A stretch of DNA of 47,878 nucleotides from NCBI RefSeq assembly GCF_000472925.1, contig NZ_AXAS01000064.1, positions 1-47,878 on the forward strand. Direction: 5' to 3'. A model generated the notes under the pieces. It ran no database searches and was not told the origin of the DNA. It worked only from the letters and a program-made list of their open reading frames with translations. The translations under genes were made by a program, and so were the position numbers. Below are positions 7,072 through 15,824 of this stretch, piece after piece; the stretch's first letter is position 1, and every line of letters starts with the position of its first letter. This stretch comes from Bradyrhizobium sp. Ec3.3 (lineage in GTDB: Bacteria > Pseudomonadota > Alphaproteobacteria > Rhizobiales > Xanthobacteraceae).

Positions 7072-7839
7072 TCAGCCCCTGCCCTCGCCGGCGCCAGCCA
7101 GGTATTGGCCGAGGATCTCTTCGGTCGAACCTGCGGCAACGATACGTCCCTCGCGCAACAGGATCGCGCGGTTGCAAGTGTTCTTGATGAGATCGATGTC
7201 GTGCGAGGCGAGCACGAGGATACCGGCGCGCGCCACGATCGCGTCGAGCCGCTGGCGCGCTTTCCTGCGGAACTGCTGGTCGCCGACGCCGATCCACTCA
7301 TCGAGCAGCACGATCTCGCCTTCGATCGCAGTTGCGACCGCGAAGATCAGGCGCAGCATCATGCCGCTGGAATAGGTACGCAGCGGCAGGTCGAGCCGGT
7401 CGCCGAGCTCGGTGAACTCAGCGATCTCCGCACGCCGCGCTTCGATCTCGGTACGCCGCGCTCCGATCACCAGCCCGCGCCGCAGAATGTTCTCGTAGCC
7501 GGTCGCCTCTTCGTCGAAACCGGCGGCGAGATCGAACAGCGACAGGCAGCGGCCGCAGACATCGACCGTGCCTGCGGTCGGATGGTAGATGCCGGCCAGC
7601 ACCCTGAGCAGCGTGGTCTTGCCGGCGCCATTGGCGCCGATGATGCCGAGCCGGTCGCCGGCGTGGATATCGAGATCGACCCCGTTCAGCGCGGAGACAA
7701 GGTGCGGGCGCGGCGCATTGCCGGCATTGCGCAACGTCACCGCGCGCACGAACCGGCTGCGCAGCGAGCGGTCGCGAAACGACAGCACGGGAAACGCGAC
7801 CGAGACATTGCGCAGCACGATGTAGGCAGCGGAGCTCAT
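7072..7839 (-). CDS. polysaccharide ABC exporter, ATP-binding subunit (Wzt/KpsT-like)
   Basis: The protein has 255 residues. It shows Walker A GANGAGKTT, Walker B IVLLDEW, an ABC signature region YSSGMMLRL (the SSGM variant typical of the polysaccharide-exporter subfamily) and an H-loop ASHD. It lacks the C-terminal carbohydrate-binding extension of O-antigen Wzt proteins, so the substrate cannot be assigned. The ATG at 7839 with AGGTG upstream is preferred to the GTG at 7848, which directly abuts the stop of the permease gene. It pairs with the upstream permease to energise export of a lipid-linked glycan or polyol-phosphate polymer. Confidence 0.88.
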   Translation of the reverse strand: MSSAAYIVLRNVSVAFPVLSFRDRSLRSRFVRAVTLRNAGNAPRPHLVSALNGVDLDIHAGDRLGIIGANGAGKTTLLRVLAGIYHPTAGTVDVCGRCLSLFDLAAGFDEEATGYENILRRGLVIGARRTEIEARRAEIAEFTELGDRLDLPLRTYSSGMMLRLIFAVATAIEGEIVLLDEWIGVGDQQFRRKARQRLDAIVARAGILVLASHDIDLIKNTCNRAILLREGRIVAAGSTEEILGQYLAGAGEGRG

Positions 7840-7848
7840 GGCGCGCAC

Positions 7849-8646
7849 CTAGAGCCAGTACGCCACGCGATGGCGGTATCTCGCGTAGCAGCCAAGGCCG
7901 ATCAGTGCCATGCCGATCGCGTAGAGCGATCCGAGCAGCCATTGCTCCGGATCGGCCGGCTGTGACAAGAGCGGCTTGCGCACGAGATCGAGCAACGTTG
8001 CGAACGGATTGACCCGCGTCAGCCAGTGGAAGGCGGTGCCGCGCACCGCGTCCTCGGTCCAGATGATTGGCGTAAGGAAGAAGATGAATTGCAGGCCGCT
8101 GACGATCGCCGATCCGATGTCGCGAAAGCGCGCGCACAGCAGCCCGAGCGCAGTCGCGCCGCCGACCAGCGTGACCAGCAGGATAGCAAAGCCGGGAACG
8201 GCGAGCACCAAGGTCCAGTGCAGCGGCCAGGGCATCACGACATAGAGCAGACCGACCAGCAGCAGATGGTGCAGGAAGATGACGACGTTGCGCGCCGTCA
8301 TCTGCAGCACGTGCACGATCAGCGGCGCCGGCACGGCCTTGATCAGATGGCCGGACGCCACGAAGACGTTGGAACCTTCCTGGAGCGTTGCGGCGATCAG
8401 GATCCAGACGATCAGGCCGACGGCGAAGGACGGCAGGAAGACCGCGACGTCCTGCTTGAACAGCGTCGCATAGACCGTGCCGACGCTGGCGATGGTTGCA
8501 GCGAGCGTCAGCGTGATCCAGAGCGGGCCGATCACCGTGCGGCGATACCGCAAGGAGATGTCCATCAGGGCAAGCGTGCCCCAGCGATCGAATTGCGCGC
8601 CTTGCCGGACGATTTCTCTGGCCGCAGCCTGAATGCGACTTCCCAT
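7849..8646 (-). CDS. polysaccharide ABC exporter, permease subunit (Wzm-like)
   Basis: The protein has 265 residues with about six membrane helices, an ABC-2-type membrane domain. The N-terminal ISLRYRRTVIGPLW block and the later RFRDIGSAIVSGLQFIFFLTPIIW are characteristic of Wzm/KpsM permeases. The gene ends just before the ATPase gene, so the two form one transcription unit. No glycosyltransferase gene sits beside it, so the exported glycan is unknown. Confidence 0.88.
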   Translation of the reverse strand: MGSRIQAAAREIVRQGAQFDRWGTLALMDISLRYRRTVIGPLWITLTLAATIASVGTVYATLFKQDVAVFLPSFAVGLIVWILIAATLQEGSNVFVASGHLIKAVPAPLIVHVLQMTARNVVIFLHHLLLVGLLYVVMPWPLHWTLVLAVPGFAILLVTLVGGATALGLLCARFRDIGSAIVSGLQFIFFLTPIIWTEDAVRGTAFHWLTRVNPFATLLDLVRKPLLSQPADPEQWLLGSLYAIGMALIGLGCYARYRHRVAYWL

Positions 8647-8751
8647 CCCGCTCCTGGCTTTCCAACGCTAGGCCCGATCACGGGATGGCAATATCTGCCC
8701 CCGAGTCTCTATCTTCCCGCTCCGCAGCGGGCAAGCCCTTGGCGCAGGCGG

Positions 8752-9492
8752 TCAGCCGCGGCGGCTGCGGCGAAAATCGCGCCGGCGGCCTCGGCCTGCC
8801 GGTTTTGGCGCAAGTTCCGGCATCTCCGCCAGCACTTTGCGATAGCGTGTTAACATCCGTTCAAAACTCGCATGCAGCGTCTCGGCAATATCCGGACGCT
8901 GCTGGAGGCTCGCGAGCATCATGGCCGCAGCCTCGATGGTGGCAAGCCCGTCGCGGCGCGGCTCGCGTCGCAAGCGCCCATAGCGTGAGGGGGCTGCGGG
9001 ATTGAGGATCACGCGCTGGCACTTCAGCATCCAGGGATTGCGCCACCACAGCGCCTTGGCCTGGCTCCAGGTGCCGTCGAGCAGCACCACGCCCTCGATC
9101 CTGTTCAGGATGGCGCGTTGGTTGTCGGCGATATCTCCCTTGCGCGTAAGCGCGATGATCTCGGCGTCGCTATCGAGATCAGTGGCGCGCGCCGATCCGA
9201 GATAGAGCACCGCCCAGCGCGCGGGATCCGCCACGGGTTGCCCAAGCGCCTTGGCAAGGCCCGGCCATGACAGCCCGACCCGCACCGTCGCATCGGCAAA
9301 ATGCCGCGCCGTCAGCCGCGCGGTGCCGAGTGCCCTGTCCTGCTCCTGCGGATGCTGAAGGATCAGCAGCGCGATGCGGCTGTCGAGCGGCGTGACGCTG
9401 TCGCAGATGCACAGCGGCATCGGCTTCTGGCAGTGCGGACAATCGGCGACGGGTTCGGGCGCTATGGTGGCGACGTCAGACGGGTTCGACAT
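8752..9492 (-). CDS. DTW-domain tRNA-uridine aminocarboxypropyltransferase
   Basis: The protein has 246 residues. N-terminal cysteines CPHCQKPMPLCIC form a probable zinc site. The DTW signature appears as LLDGTWSQAK, and SAM-binding-like hydrophobic strands (IALLILQHPQE) precede it. DTW proteins (TapT/TuaA) transfer the 3-amino-3-carboxypropyl group of SAM to a uridine of tRNA to make acp3U. The start ATG at 9492 is chosen because it places MSNPSD shortly before the zinc motif. The frame is open upstream to 9546 but runs into a tandem repeat. The C-terminal tail is very Arg-rich (GRGRRRDFRRSRRG), consistent with RNA binding. Confidence 0.85.
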   Translation of the reverse strand: MSNPSDVATIAPEPVADCPHCQKPMPLCICDSVTPLDSRIALLILQHPQEQDRALGTARLTARHFADATVRVGLSWPGLAKALGQPVADPARWAVLYLGSARATDLDSDAEIIALTRKGDIADNQRAILNRIEGVVLLDGTWSQAKALWWRNPWMLKCQRVILNPAAPSRYGRLRREPRRDGLATIEAAAMMLASLQQRPDIAETLHASFERMLTRYRKVLAEMPELAPKPAGRGRRRDFRRSRRG

Positions 9493-9516
9493 CCAGCCGC
9501 TATACGCTTGGCCCAA

Positions 9517-9554
9517 GCCTTCAACAACCGTTATTGCCTTCAACAACCGTTATT
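9517..9554. repeat. 19-bp perfect tandem duplication
   Basis: GCCTTCAACAACCGTTATT is present twice back to back (9517-9535 and 9536-9554). The second copy includes the stop codon of the RND pump gene, so the duplication follows that stop and lies upstream of the DTW gene. Confidence 0.9.
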
Positions 9555-12500
9555 CCGCCGGCACATGCGCTGCGCCCGGCTCGGAGCGGCGGCGCAGGCG
9601 ATCGATCAAGAGATAGATCACCGGCGTCGTGTAGAGCGTCAGGATCTGCGATACGAACAGTCCGCCGATGATGGTGATGCCGAGCGGACGCCGCAGTTCC
9701 GTGCCGGGTCCGGTCGCAATGACCAGCGGAATGCCGGCGAACAGCGCCGCCATGGTCGTCATCAGGATCGGGCGGAAGCGCGCCTGGCAGGCCTCGAAGA
9801 TCGCATCCGCCGAGGACAGGCCGCGCTGCCGCTCGGCATCGAGAGCGAAGTCGACCATCATGATGCCGTTCTTCTTGACGATGCCGATCAGGAGGATGAT
9901 GCCGACGAAGGCAATCACCGTCAGCGGCGTGTTGGTGAGCTGGAGCGCGAGCAGCGCCCCGAGCCCGGCTGATGGCAGGGTCGAGATGATCGTGAGTGGA
10001 TGGGCAAGGCTCTCGTAGAGCACGCCGAGCACGATATACATCGCCACCAGCGCGCCAAGGATCAGCAGCGGTTGCCGGCCGCTGGTCCGGGCGAAATCGC
10101 CGGCGTTGCCGTCAAAGCTGCCGCGAATGCCTTCGGGCATGTGCAGCTCCTCGACCGCGCGCTGGATGTTCTGGGTCGCGACCTGCAACGGCACGTCCGG
10201 CAAGGTGTTGAACGAGACGGTCGTCGAAGGGAATCCTTGCGAGTGAAATACGGCGAGCGAGGCGAGCCCGCGCTGGGCGCGGACCACGGCTGACAACGGC
10301 ACCTGCACGTCATTGGCGCCCGCAACATAGATGCGGTCGAGATTGGTCGGGTCGACCTGGAATTTCGGGTCGGTCTCGAGCACGATCATGTACTGGTTGC
10401 GTTGGGTGTAGATGATCGAGATCTGCCGCTGCGCAAACGCGTTGTTCAGCGCATTGTCGATGTCCTGCACGCGGACGCCGAGCCGCGAGGCGTTCTGGCG
10501 GTCGATGGAGAGGGTGAGCTGCAATCCGCCCGGATCGCGATCGGCGGAAACGTCGGTGATGCCTTCGACCGTCTCCATTCGCTTGGCGACGATCGGCGCC
10601 CACTGCTGCAACAGGTCGAGATCGGTGCTCGACAGCGTATATTGGTAGTTCGAGTCGCTCTGCCGTCCGCCGGTGCGGACGTCTTGTGCCGCGAACATGA
10701 ACAGGCGGATGCCGGCGACGCGATAGAGATTGCGGCGCAGGCGATCGATGACGATCTCGGTCGAGACATAGTTCCGCTCGGCCGGCGGCTTCAGGCTGAT
10801 GAACATGGTGCCGCGGTTCGAGGTGGCCGGGCCGGGCCCGCCGCCGCCCAGCACCGAGCCGATGCCGGCGACGGCCGGGTCGGCCATCACGATGTCGGCG
10901 AGCTGCTGCTGCAGACCCAGCATCGATTGGAACGAGATATCGGCAGACGCCCGCGTTGCGCCGATGACGAAGCCGGAGTCGTCGGTCGGAAAATAACCCT
11001 TGGGGATCTTGATGTAGAGCGTCACCGTCAGCCCGATGGTGGCGAAGAAGACGAGCAAGGTCAGCAGCGGAAATTCGAGCCCCGTGCGCAAGGTTCGGGC
11101 ATAGAAGGCGACGATGCGCGACAGCGAGCCTTCGATGACGCGGTCGAACAGCGTCGCCGTGCCCGAGGTGGTCTGACGGATGTAATGGGCGCAGATCATC
11201 GGCGTGACCGTGAGCGAGACCAGCGTCGAGACCACGATCGCAAAGGTCAGTGTCAGCGAGAATTCGCGGAGCAGCCGGCCGACGATGCCGTCCATGAAGA
11301 TCAGCGGCGTGAACGCCGCGATCAGCGACAGGCTGATCGACAGCACGGTGAAGCCGATCTGCTTCGCCCCCTCCTGCGCTGCCTGGAACGGCCGCATGCC
11401 ATGCTCGAGATTGCGGAACATGTTTTCGATCATCACGATGGCGTCGTCGACCACGAAGCCGACAGAGATCGCGAGCGCCATCAGCGAGAGGTTGTCGATC
11501 GAGAACCCCGCAAGCCACATCCCGGCGCAGGTGCCCGCGAGCGCCAGCGGCACCGAGATGCCCGCCGCGATCGTCGGTGTGAACCGCCGCAGGAACACGA
11601 ACACCACCACCATCACCAGGACGGCGGTCGCCAGCAGCGTCCACTGCATGTCCTCGACGCTGGCGCGGATCGTGCCGGTGCGATCGACCAGGGTCGAAAT
11701 CTCGACCCCTGCCGGAATCCATTGTTTCAGCTCAGGGATCAGCGCCTTGACGCGGTCGACGGTGTCGATGACGTTGGCATCGCCCTGCTTGGTGATCTGA
11801 ATGATCACCGCCGGTTGCTTGTTGAACCAGGCGATCGAGCGGGCGTTCCGCACGGAATCCTCGATCTCGGCGACGTCGGAGAGCCGAACGTAGTTGCCGT
11901 TCGCGCTCTTGATCATGACGTCGCGAAATTCCTTCGCCGTGCGCATCTGCCGGTTCAGCGCCAGCGTCTCGCTCTGGCGCTCGCCGTTGAAGATGCCGAC
12001 CGGGCCGAGCGGATTGGCGTTGATGATCGCGGTCCGCACGTCGTCGGTTGCGATGCCGGCATTCGACAGCGCGACCGGATTGAGCTGGATGCGCACCGCC
12101 GGCTGGTCCGCACCGCTGATCGTCACGTTGCCCACGCCCGGCACCTGCGAGATGCGTTGCGCCAGCACGGTATCGGCGACGTCATAGATCGCACTGGTGG
12201 TGAGGGTTTTCGAGGTCAGCGCCAGCACGTAGACCGGGGCACCCGCCGTGTTGGCCTTGCGGAAGCGCGGCAGCGCCGGCAGATCGCTCGGCAGGTCCAC
12301 CAGCGAGGCGTTGATGGCGGCCTGCACGTCGCGTGCGGCGCGATCGATGTCGCGGCCGATGTTGAATTGCAGCTGAATATTGCTGATGCCGAGCGAACTG
12401 GTCGAGGTGATCTGATTGATGCCGGCAATCTCACCCAAGCGCCGCTCCAGCGGCGCGGCGACGGTTGCCGCCATTACCGAAGGATCGGCGCCAGGACGGC

Positions 12501-12651
12501 TGGCAGAGACGAAGATGGCGGGAAAATCGACGTTCGGCACCGAGGAGACGGGCAGGAACTCGTAGGCCACGACGCCCAGGAGAAACAGCCCGATCGAGAG
12601 CAGCGTGGTGGCGACGGGCCTGCGGATGAAGGGCTCCGAGATCGATGCCAT
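9550..12651 (-). CDS. mdtC: RND multidrug efflux pump, inner-membrane subunit (MdtC-like)
   Basis: The protein has 1033 residues, the standard size of HAE1-type RND pumps. It starts MASISEPFIRRPVATTLLSIGL and carries the family landmarks: RPGADPSVMAATVAAPLERRLGEI, a central SVGFVVDDAIVMIENMFRN in TM4 (the proton-relay aspartates), and GIVKKNGIMMVDFALDA. The ATG at 12651 overlaps the TGA of the preceding pump gene (TGATG), a sign of translational coupling. Two different RND subunits in one operon are typical of MdtBC heteromers. The substrate cannot be read from the sequence. Confidence 0.93.
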   Translation of the reverse strand: MASISEPFIRRPVATTLLSIGLFLLGVVAYEFLPVSSVPNVDFPAIFVSASRPGADPSVMAATVAAPLERRLGEIAGINQITSTSSLGISNIQLQFNIGRDIDRAARDVQAAINASLVDLPSDLPALPRFRKANTAGAPVYVLALTSKTLTTSAIYDVADTVLAQRISQVPGVGNVTISGADQPAVRIQLNPVALSNAGIATDDVRTAIINANPLGPVGIFNGERQSETLALNRQMRTAKEFRDVMIKSANGNYVRLSDVAEIEDSVRNARSIAWFNKQPAVIIQITKQGDANVIDTVDRVKALIPELKQWIPAGVEISTLVDRTGTIRASVEDMQWTLLATAVLVMVVVFVFLRRFTPTIAAGISVPLALAGTCAGMWLAGFSIDNLSLMALAISVGFVVDDAIVMIENMFRNLEHGMRPFQAAQEGAKQIGFTVLSISLSLIAAFTPLIFMDGIVGRLLREFSLTLTFAIVVSTLVSLTVTPMICAHYIRQTTSGTATLFDRVIEGSLSRIVAFYARTLRTGLEFPLLTLLVFFATIGLTVTLYIKIPKGYFPTDDSGFVIGATRASADISFQSMLGLQQQLADIVMADPAVAGIGSVLGGGGPGPATSNRGTMFISLKPPAERNYVSTEIVIDRLRRNLYRVAGIRLFMFAAQDVRTGGRQSDSNYQYTLSSTDLDLLQQWAPIVAKRMETVEGITDVSADRDPGGLQLTLSIDRQNASRLGVRVQDIDNALNNAFAQRQISIIYTQRNQYMIVLETDPKFQVDPTNLDRIYVAGANDVQVPLSAVVRAQRGLASLAVFHSQGFPSTTVSFNTLPDVPLQVATQNIQRAVEELHMPEGIRGSFDGNAGDFARTSGRQPLLILGALVAMYIVLGVLYESLAHPLTIISTLPSAGLGALLALQLTNTPLTVIAFVGIILLIGIVKKNGIMMVDFALDAERQRGLSSADAIFEACQARFRPILMTTMAALFAGIPLVIATGPGTELRRPLGITIIGGLFVSQILTLYTTPVIYLLIDRLRRRSEPGAAHVPAE

Positions 12652-15600
12652 CACATGCCCTCGGTTGCGCCCGCAACCGGCGGGCCTCCCGGCTCGGCCG
12701 GGGGCAGCGCGCGCTCGAGGCGGCGGTTGATCCGGTCGAGCGCGAGATAGATCACCGGGGTGGTGTAGAGCGTCAGCAACTGGCTGAGCAGAAGGCCGCC
12801 GATGATGGAGATGCCGAGCGGAAAGCGCAGCTCCGAGCCGGTGCCGCTTTCGATTGCCAGCGGCAGCGCGCCGAACAGCGCCGCGAGCGTCGTCATCATG
12901 ATCGGGCGGAAGCGCAACAGGCAGGCCTGCACGATCGCTTCCGTGGGCGCCATCCCCTGCCCGCGCTCGGCTTCCAGCGCGAAGTCGATCATCATGATGG
13001 CGTTCTTTTTAACGATGCCCATCAGAAGGATGATGCCGATCAGGCCGATGACGGAGAGGTCCTGGCCGCACAGGACCAGCGCGAGGATCGCGCCGACGCC
13101 TGCGGACGGCAGCGTCGACAGGATCGTGATCGGGTGGATGTAGCTCTCATAGAGCACGCCCAGCACGATGTAGATCGTGATGACGGCCGCAAGCAGCAGC
13201 CAGGGCTGCCCGGCGAGGGCCTTGGCGAATTCCGCGGCATCGCCAGCGTAGACGCCGACGATGCTGCCGGGCATGCCGATGCGGGTCTCGATCGCTTTCA
13301 CCGCATCGACCGCTTCGCCGAGAGCTGCCCCCGGCGCCAGGTTGAAGCTGAGCGAGACCGCCGGGAATTGCGCCTGGTGCGAGATCGCCAGCGGTGCCGT
13401 GGTCCGTGTGAGCGTCGCCACGGCCGACAGCGGCACTTGGGCGTTAGGCGCGCCTACGGTGCTGCTGGCAGCGCCCGGCAGATAGAGCTTTGACAGGATC
13501 GACGGATCGCGCTGGTACATCGGCAGCGCCTCCAGCACCACGCGGTACTGGTTGGCCTGGCCGTAGATGGTGGATATCTGCCGTTGCGCGAAGGCATCGT
13601 TCAGGGTGTCGGTGACGGCTTGCAGGTTGACGCCGAGCTGTCCGGCGCGGGTCCGGTCGACGTCGAGCTGGGCACGCAAGCCGCCTTCCTGTGCCTCCGA
13701 TGATACGTCGCGGAACAGCGGATCTCGCCGCATCTCGGCGACCAGCTTGCGCGACCATTCCGAGACGGAGGCCGCGTCGGTGCCGGTGAGCGTGTACTGA
13801 TATTGCGAGCGGCTCGACTGGGTCGAGATCTGCACGTCCTGGACCGGCTGGAAGTACACGGTCATACCGGGGATCGCGGCGACCCGGTTCTTCAGCCTGT
13901 CGACGACCACGCTGACGTCGTCGCGCCGCTCGCCACGCGGCTTGAGCGTCATGACGAGGCGCCCGACATTGGTGGTCGGGTTGACGGAGCCAGCCCCGAT
14001 CACCGAGACGACGCCGACCACGTCGGGATCGGCCTTGATGGCATCGGCGGCCTCGGTCTGTCGCTTCTGCATCTCGGCGAACGAGACGTCGGGGCCAGCC
14101 TCCGTCACTGCCGTGATCGAGGCCGTATCCTGGAGCGGCAGAAAGCCTTTGGGCGCGACAACGTAGAGAGCCAGGGTCGCGATCAGCGTGGCGAAGGTCA
14201 CGACCAGCGTCGCGCGCTGATGATCCAGCACCCATAACAGGCTGCGGTGATAGAAGCCGACGGTCCAGTCGATGAAGCGGCTGACCGCGGCGAGCCCTGG
14301 GACCGCCAATTCCTCATGGGCGTGCTTGAGGAGGCGCGAGCACATCATCGGCGTCAGGGTGAGCGAGACCACCGCCGAGGTCACCACGGCGATCGTCAGC
14401 GTCAGCGCAAATTCGCGGAACATCCGGCCCACGAGACCCGACATGAACAGAAGCGGGATGAAGACGGCGATCAGCGACACCGTCAGCGAGATCACGGTGA
14501 AGCCGATTTCGCTGGCGCCCCTGAGCGAAGCCTGCATCGCGCTCTCGCCATTCTCCATATGGCGGACGATGTTCTCGATCATCACGATGGCATCGTCGAC
14601 CACGAAGCCTGTGCCGATGGTCAGCGCCATCAGCGACAGGTTGTCGAGGCTGAAGCCGGCGAAATACATGATGCCGAAGCTCGTGATCAGCGACAGCGGC
14701 AGCGCGACGCCCGCGATCACGGTTGCGCGCAACGAGCGCAGGAACAAGAGTACGACCAGCGTCACCAGCACCACGGCGAGGATCAGCGTGAACTGCACGT
14801 CATGGACGGAGGCCCGGATGGTCACGGTCCGGTCCGAGACCACGGTCAGCTTCACGCCCGCCGGGATCGCGCGCTGGACTTTCGGGATCTCCGCCCGGAT
14901 CTGGCTGACCACGTCGATCACGTTGGCGCCGGGCTGGCGCTGGATGTCGATGATCACCGCTGGCGTGCCCTGGTACCAACCACCGGTCCGGTCATTTTCC
15001 AGGCCGTCGACGATCTGCGCTATATCGCCGATGGTGACGGGCGAACCGTTGCGGTAGGCCACGATGATCGGCCGATAGGCATCGGCCGCGGCGATCTGGT
15101 CGTTGGCTGCGATCAGGTAGGACTGCTGCGCGCCGTCGAGTGAACCCTTCGGGCCCGAGACGTTGGCATTGGAGATCGCGCTGCGCAGATCCTCCATGGC
15201 GATGCCATAGGCAGCCAGCCGTGCCAAGTCGGCCTGGATGCGCACCGCCGGTTTCAGCCCGCCCAGCACCGAGACACGGCCGACGCCCGAAATCTGGCTC
15301 AGCCGCTGTGCGAGTATCGTGTCGGCAATGTCGCTCATCGCCCGCAGCGAGATCGTGTCGGAGCGCAGCGCAAGGGTCATGACCGGCGCATCCGCGGGGT
15401 TCACCTTGGCGTAGGTCGGCGGGTAAGGCAGCGTCCTCGGCAGCACGCCGGCGGCGGCGTTGATCGCGGCCTGCACGTCCTGCGTCGCGCCGTCAATGTC
15501 GCGGTTGAGATCGAATTGCAGCGAGATCTGGCTGACGCCGAACGAACTCGTCGAGTTCATCGCGGACAGCGACGGGATCTGCCCAAGCTGCCGCTCCAGC

Positions 15601-15797
15601 GGCGCGGTAATGAGCGAGGCGATGACGTCGGGGCTCGCGCCCGGCAGCTGCGTCGTCACCTGCACGGTCGGGAAGTCGACCTGCGGCAGCGCCGAGACCG
15701 GAAGCGAAAAATAGCCGAGCGCGCCGCCGATCAGCAGCGCGATGCCGAGCAGCGAGGTCGCGATCGGCCGGCGAATGAAGGGTTCGGAGACGCCCAT
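12651..15797 (-). CDS. mdtB: RND multidrug efflux pump, inner-membrane subunit (MdtB-like)
   Basis: The protein has 1048 residues and starts MGVSEPFIRRPIATSLLGI. Typical RND blocks are LPGASPDVIASLITAPLERQLGQI, GTGFVVDDAIVMIENIVRHMENG (TM4 proton-relay DD pair) and GIVKKNAIMMIDFALEAERG. It is similar to the following pump yet clearly distinct, as in MdtB/MdtC pairs. It starts 27 bases after the adaptor gene and its stop overlaps the next start. It acts in the inner membrane as a proton-driven drug exporter that docks with the adaptor and the outer-membrane channel encoded in the same operon. Confidence 0.93.
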   Translation of the reverse strand: MGVSEPFIRRPIATSLLGIALLIGGALGYFSLPVSALPQVDFPTVQVTTQLPGASPDVIASLITAPLERQLGQIPSLSAMNSTSSFGVSQISLQFDLNRDIDGATQDVQAAINAAAGVLPRTLPYPPTYAKVNPADAPVMTLALRSDTISLRAMSDIADTILAQRLSQISGVGRVSVLGGLKPAVRIQADLARLAAYGIAMEDLRSAISNANVSGPKGSLDGAQQSYLIAANDQIAAADAYRPIIVAYRNGSPVTIGDIAQIVDGLENDRTGGWYQGTPAVIIDIQRQPGANVIDVVSQIRAEIPKVQRAIPAGVKLTVVSDRTVTIRASVHDVQFTLILAVVLVTLVVLLFLRSLRATVIAGVALPLSLITSFGIMYFAGFSLDNLSLMALTIGTGFVVDDAIVMIENIVRHMENGESAMQASLRGASEIGFTVISLTVSLIAVFIPLLFMSGLVGRMFREFALTLTIAVVTSAVVSLTLTPMMCSRLLKHAHEELAVPGLAAVSRFIDWTVGFYHRSLLWVLDHQRATLVVTFATLIATLALYVVAPKGFLPLQDTASITAVTEAGPDVSFAEMQKRQTEAADAIKADPDVVGVVSVIGAGSVNPTTNVGRLVMTLKPRGERRDDVSVVVDRLKNRVAAIPGMTVYFQPVQDVQISTQSSRSQYQYTLTGTDAASVSEWSRKLVAEMRRDPLFRDVSSEAQEGGLRAQLDVDRTRAGQLGVNLQAVTDTLNDAFAQRQISTIYGQANQYRVVLEALPMYQRDPSILSKLYLPGAASSTVGAPNAQVPLSAVATLTRTTAPLAISHQAQFPAVSLSFNLAPGAALGEAVDAVKAIETRIGMPGSIVGVYAGDAAEFAKALAGQPWLLLAAVITIYIVLGVLYESYIHPITILSTLPSAGVGAILALVLCGQDLSVIGLIGIILLMGIVKKNAIMMIDFALEAERGQGMAPTEAIVQACLLRFRPIMMTTLAALFGALPLAIESGTGSELRFPLGISIIGGLLLSQLLTLYTTPVIYLALDRINRRLERALPPAEPGGPPVAGATEGM

Positions 15798-15824
15798 GAC
15801 ACGATCAGTCGGTCGAGGTCGGGG

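Noticed and set aside
10402..12750. Long plus-strand open frame antisense to the RND pump gene
   Set aside because: It is rich in Arg, His and Asp, has no recognisable motif, and lies opposite a gene with clear RND signatures; such frames are expected in high-GC DNA.
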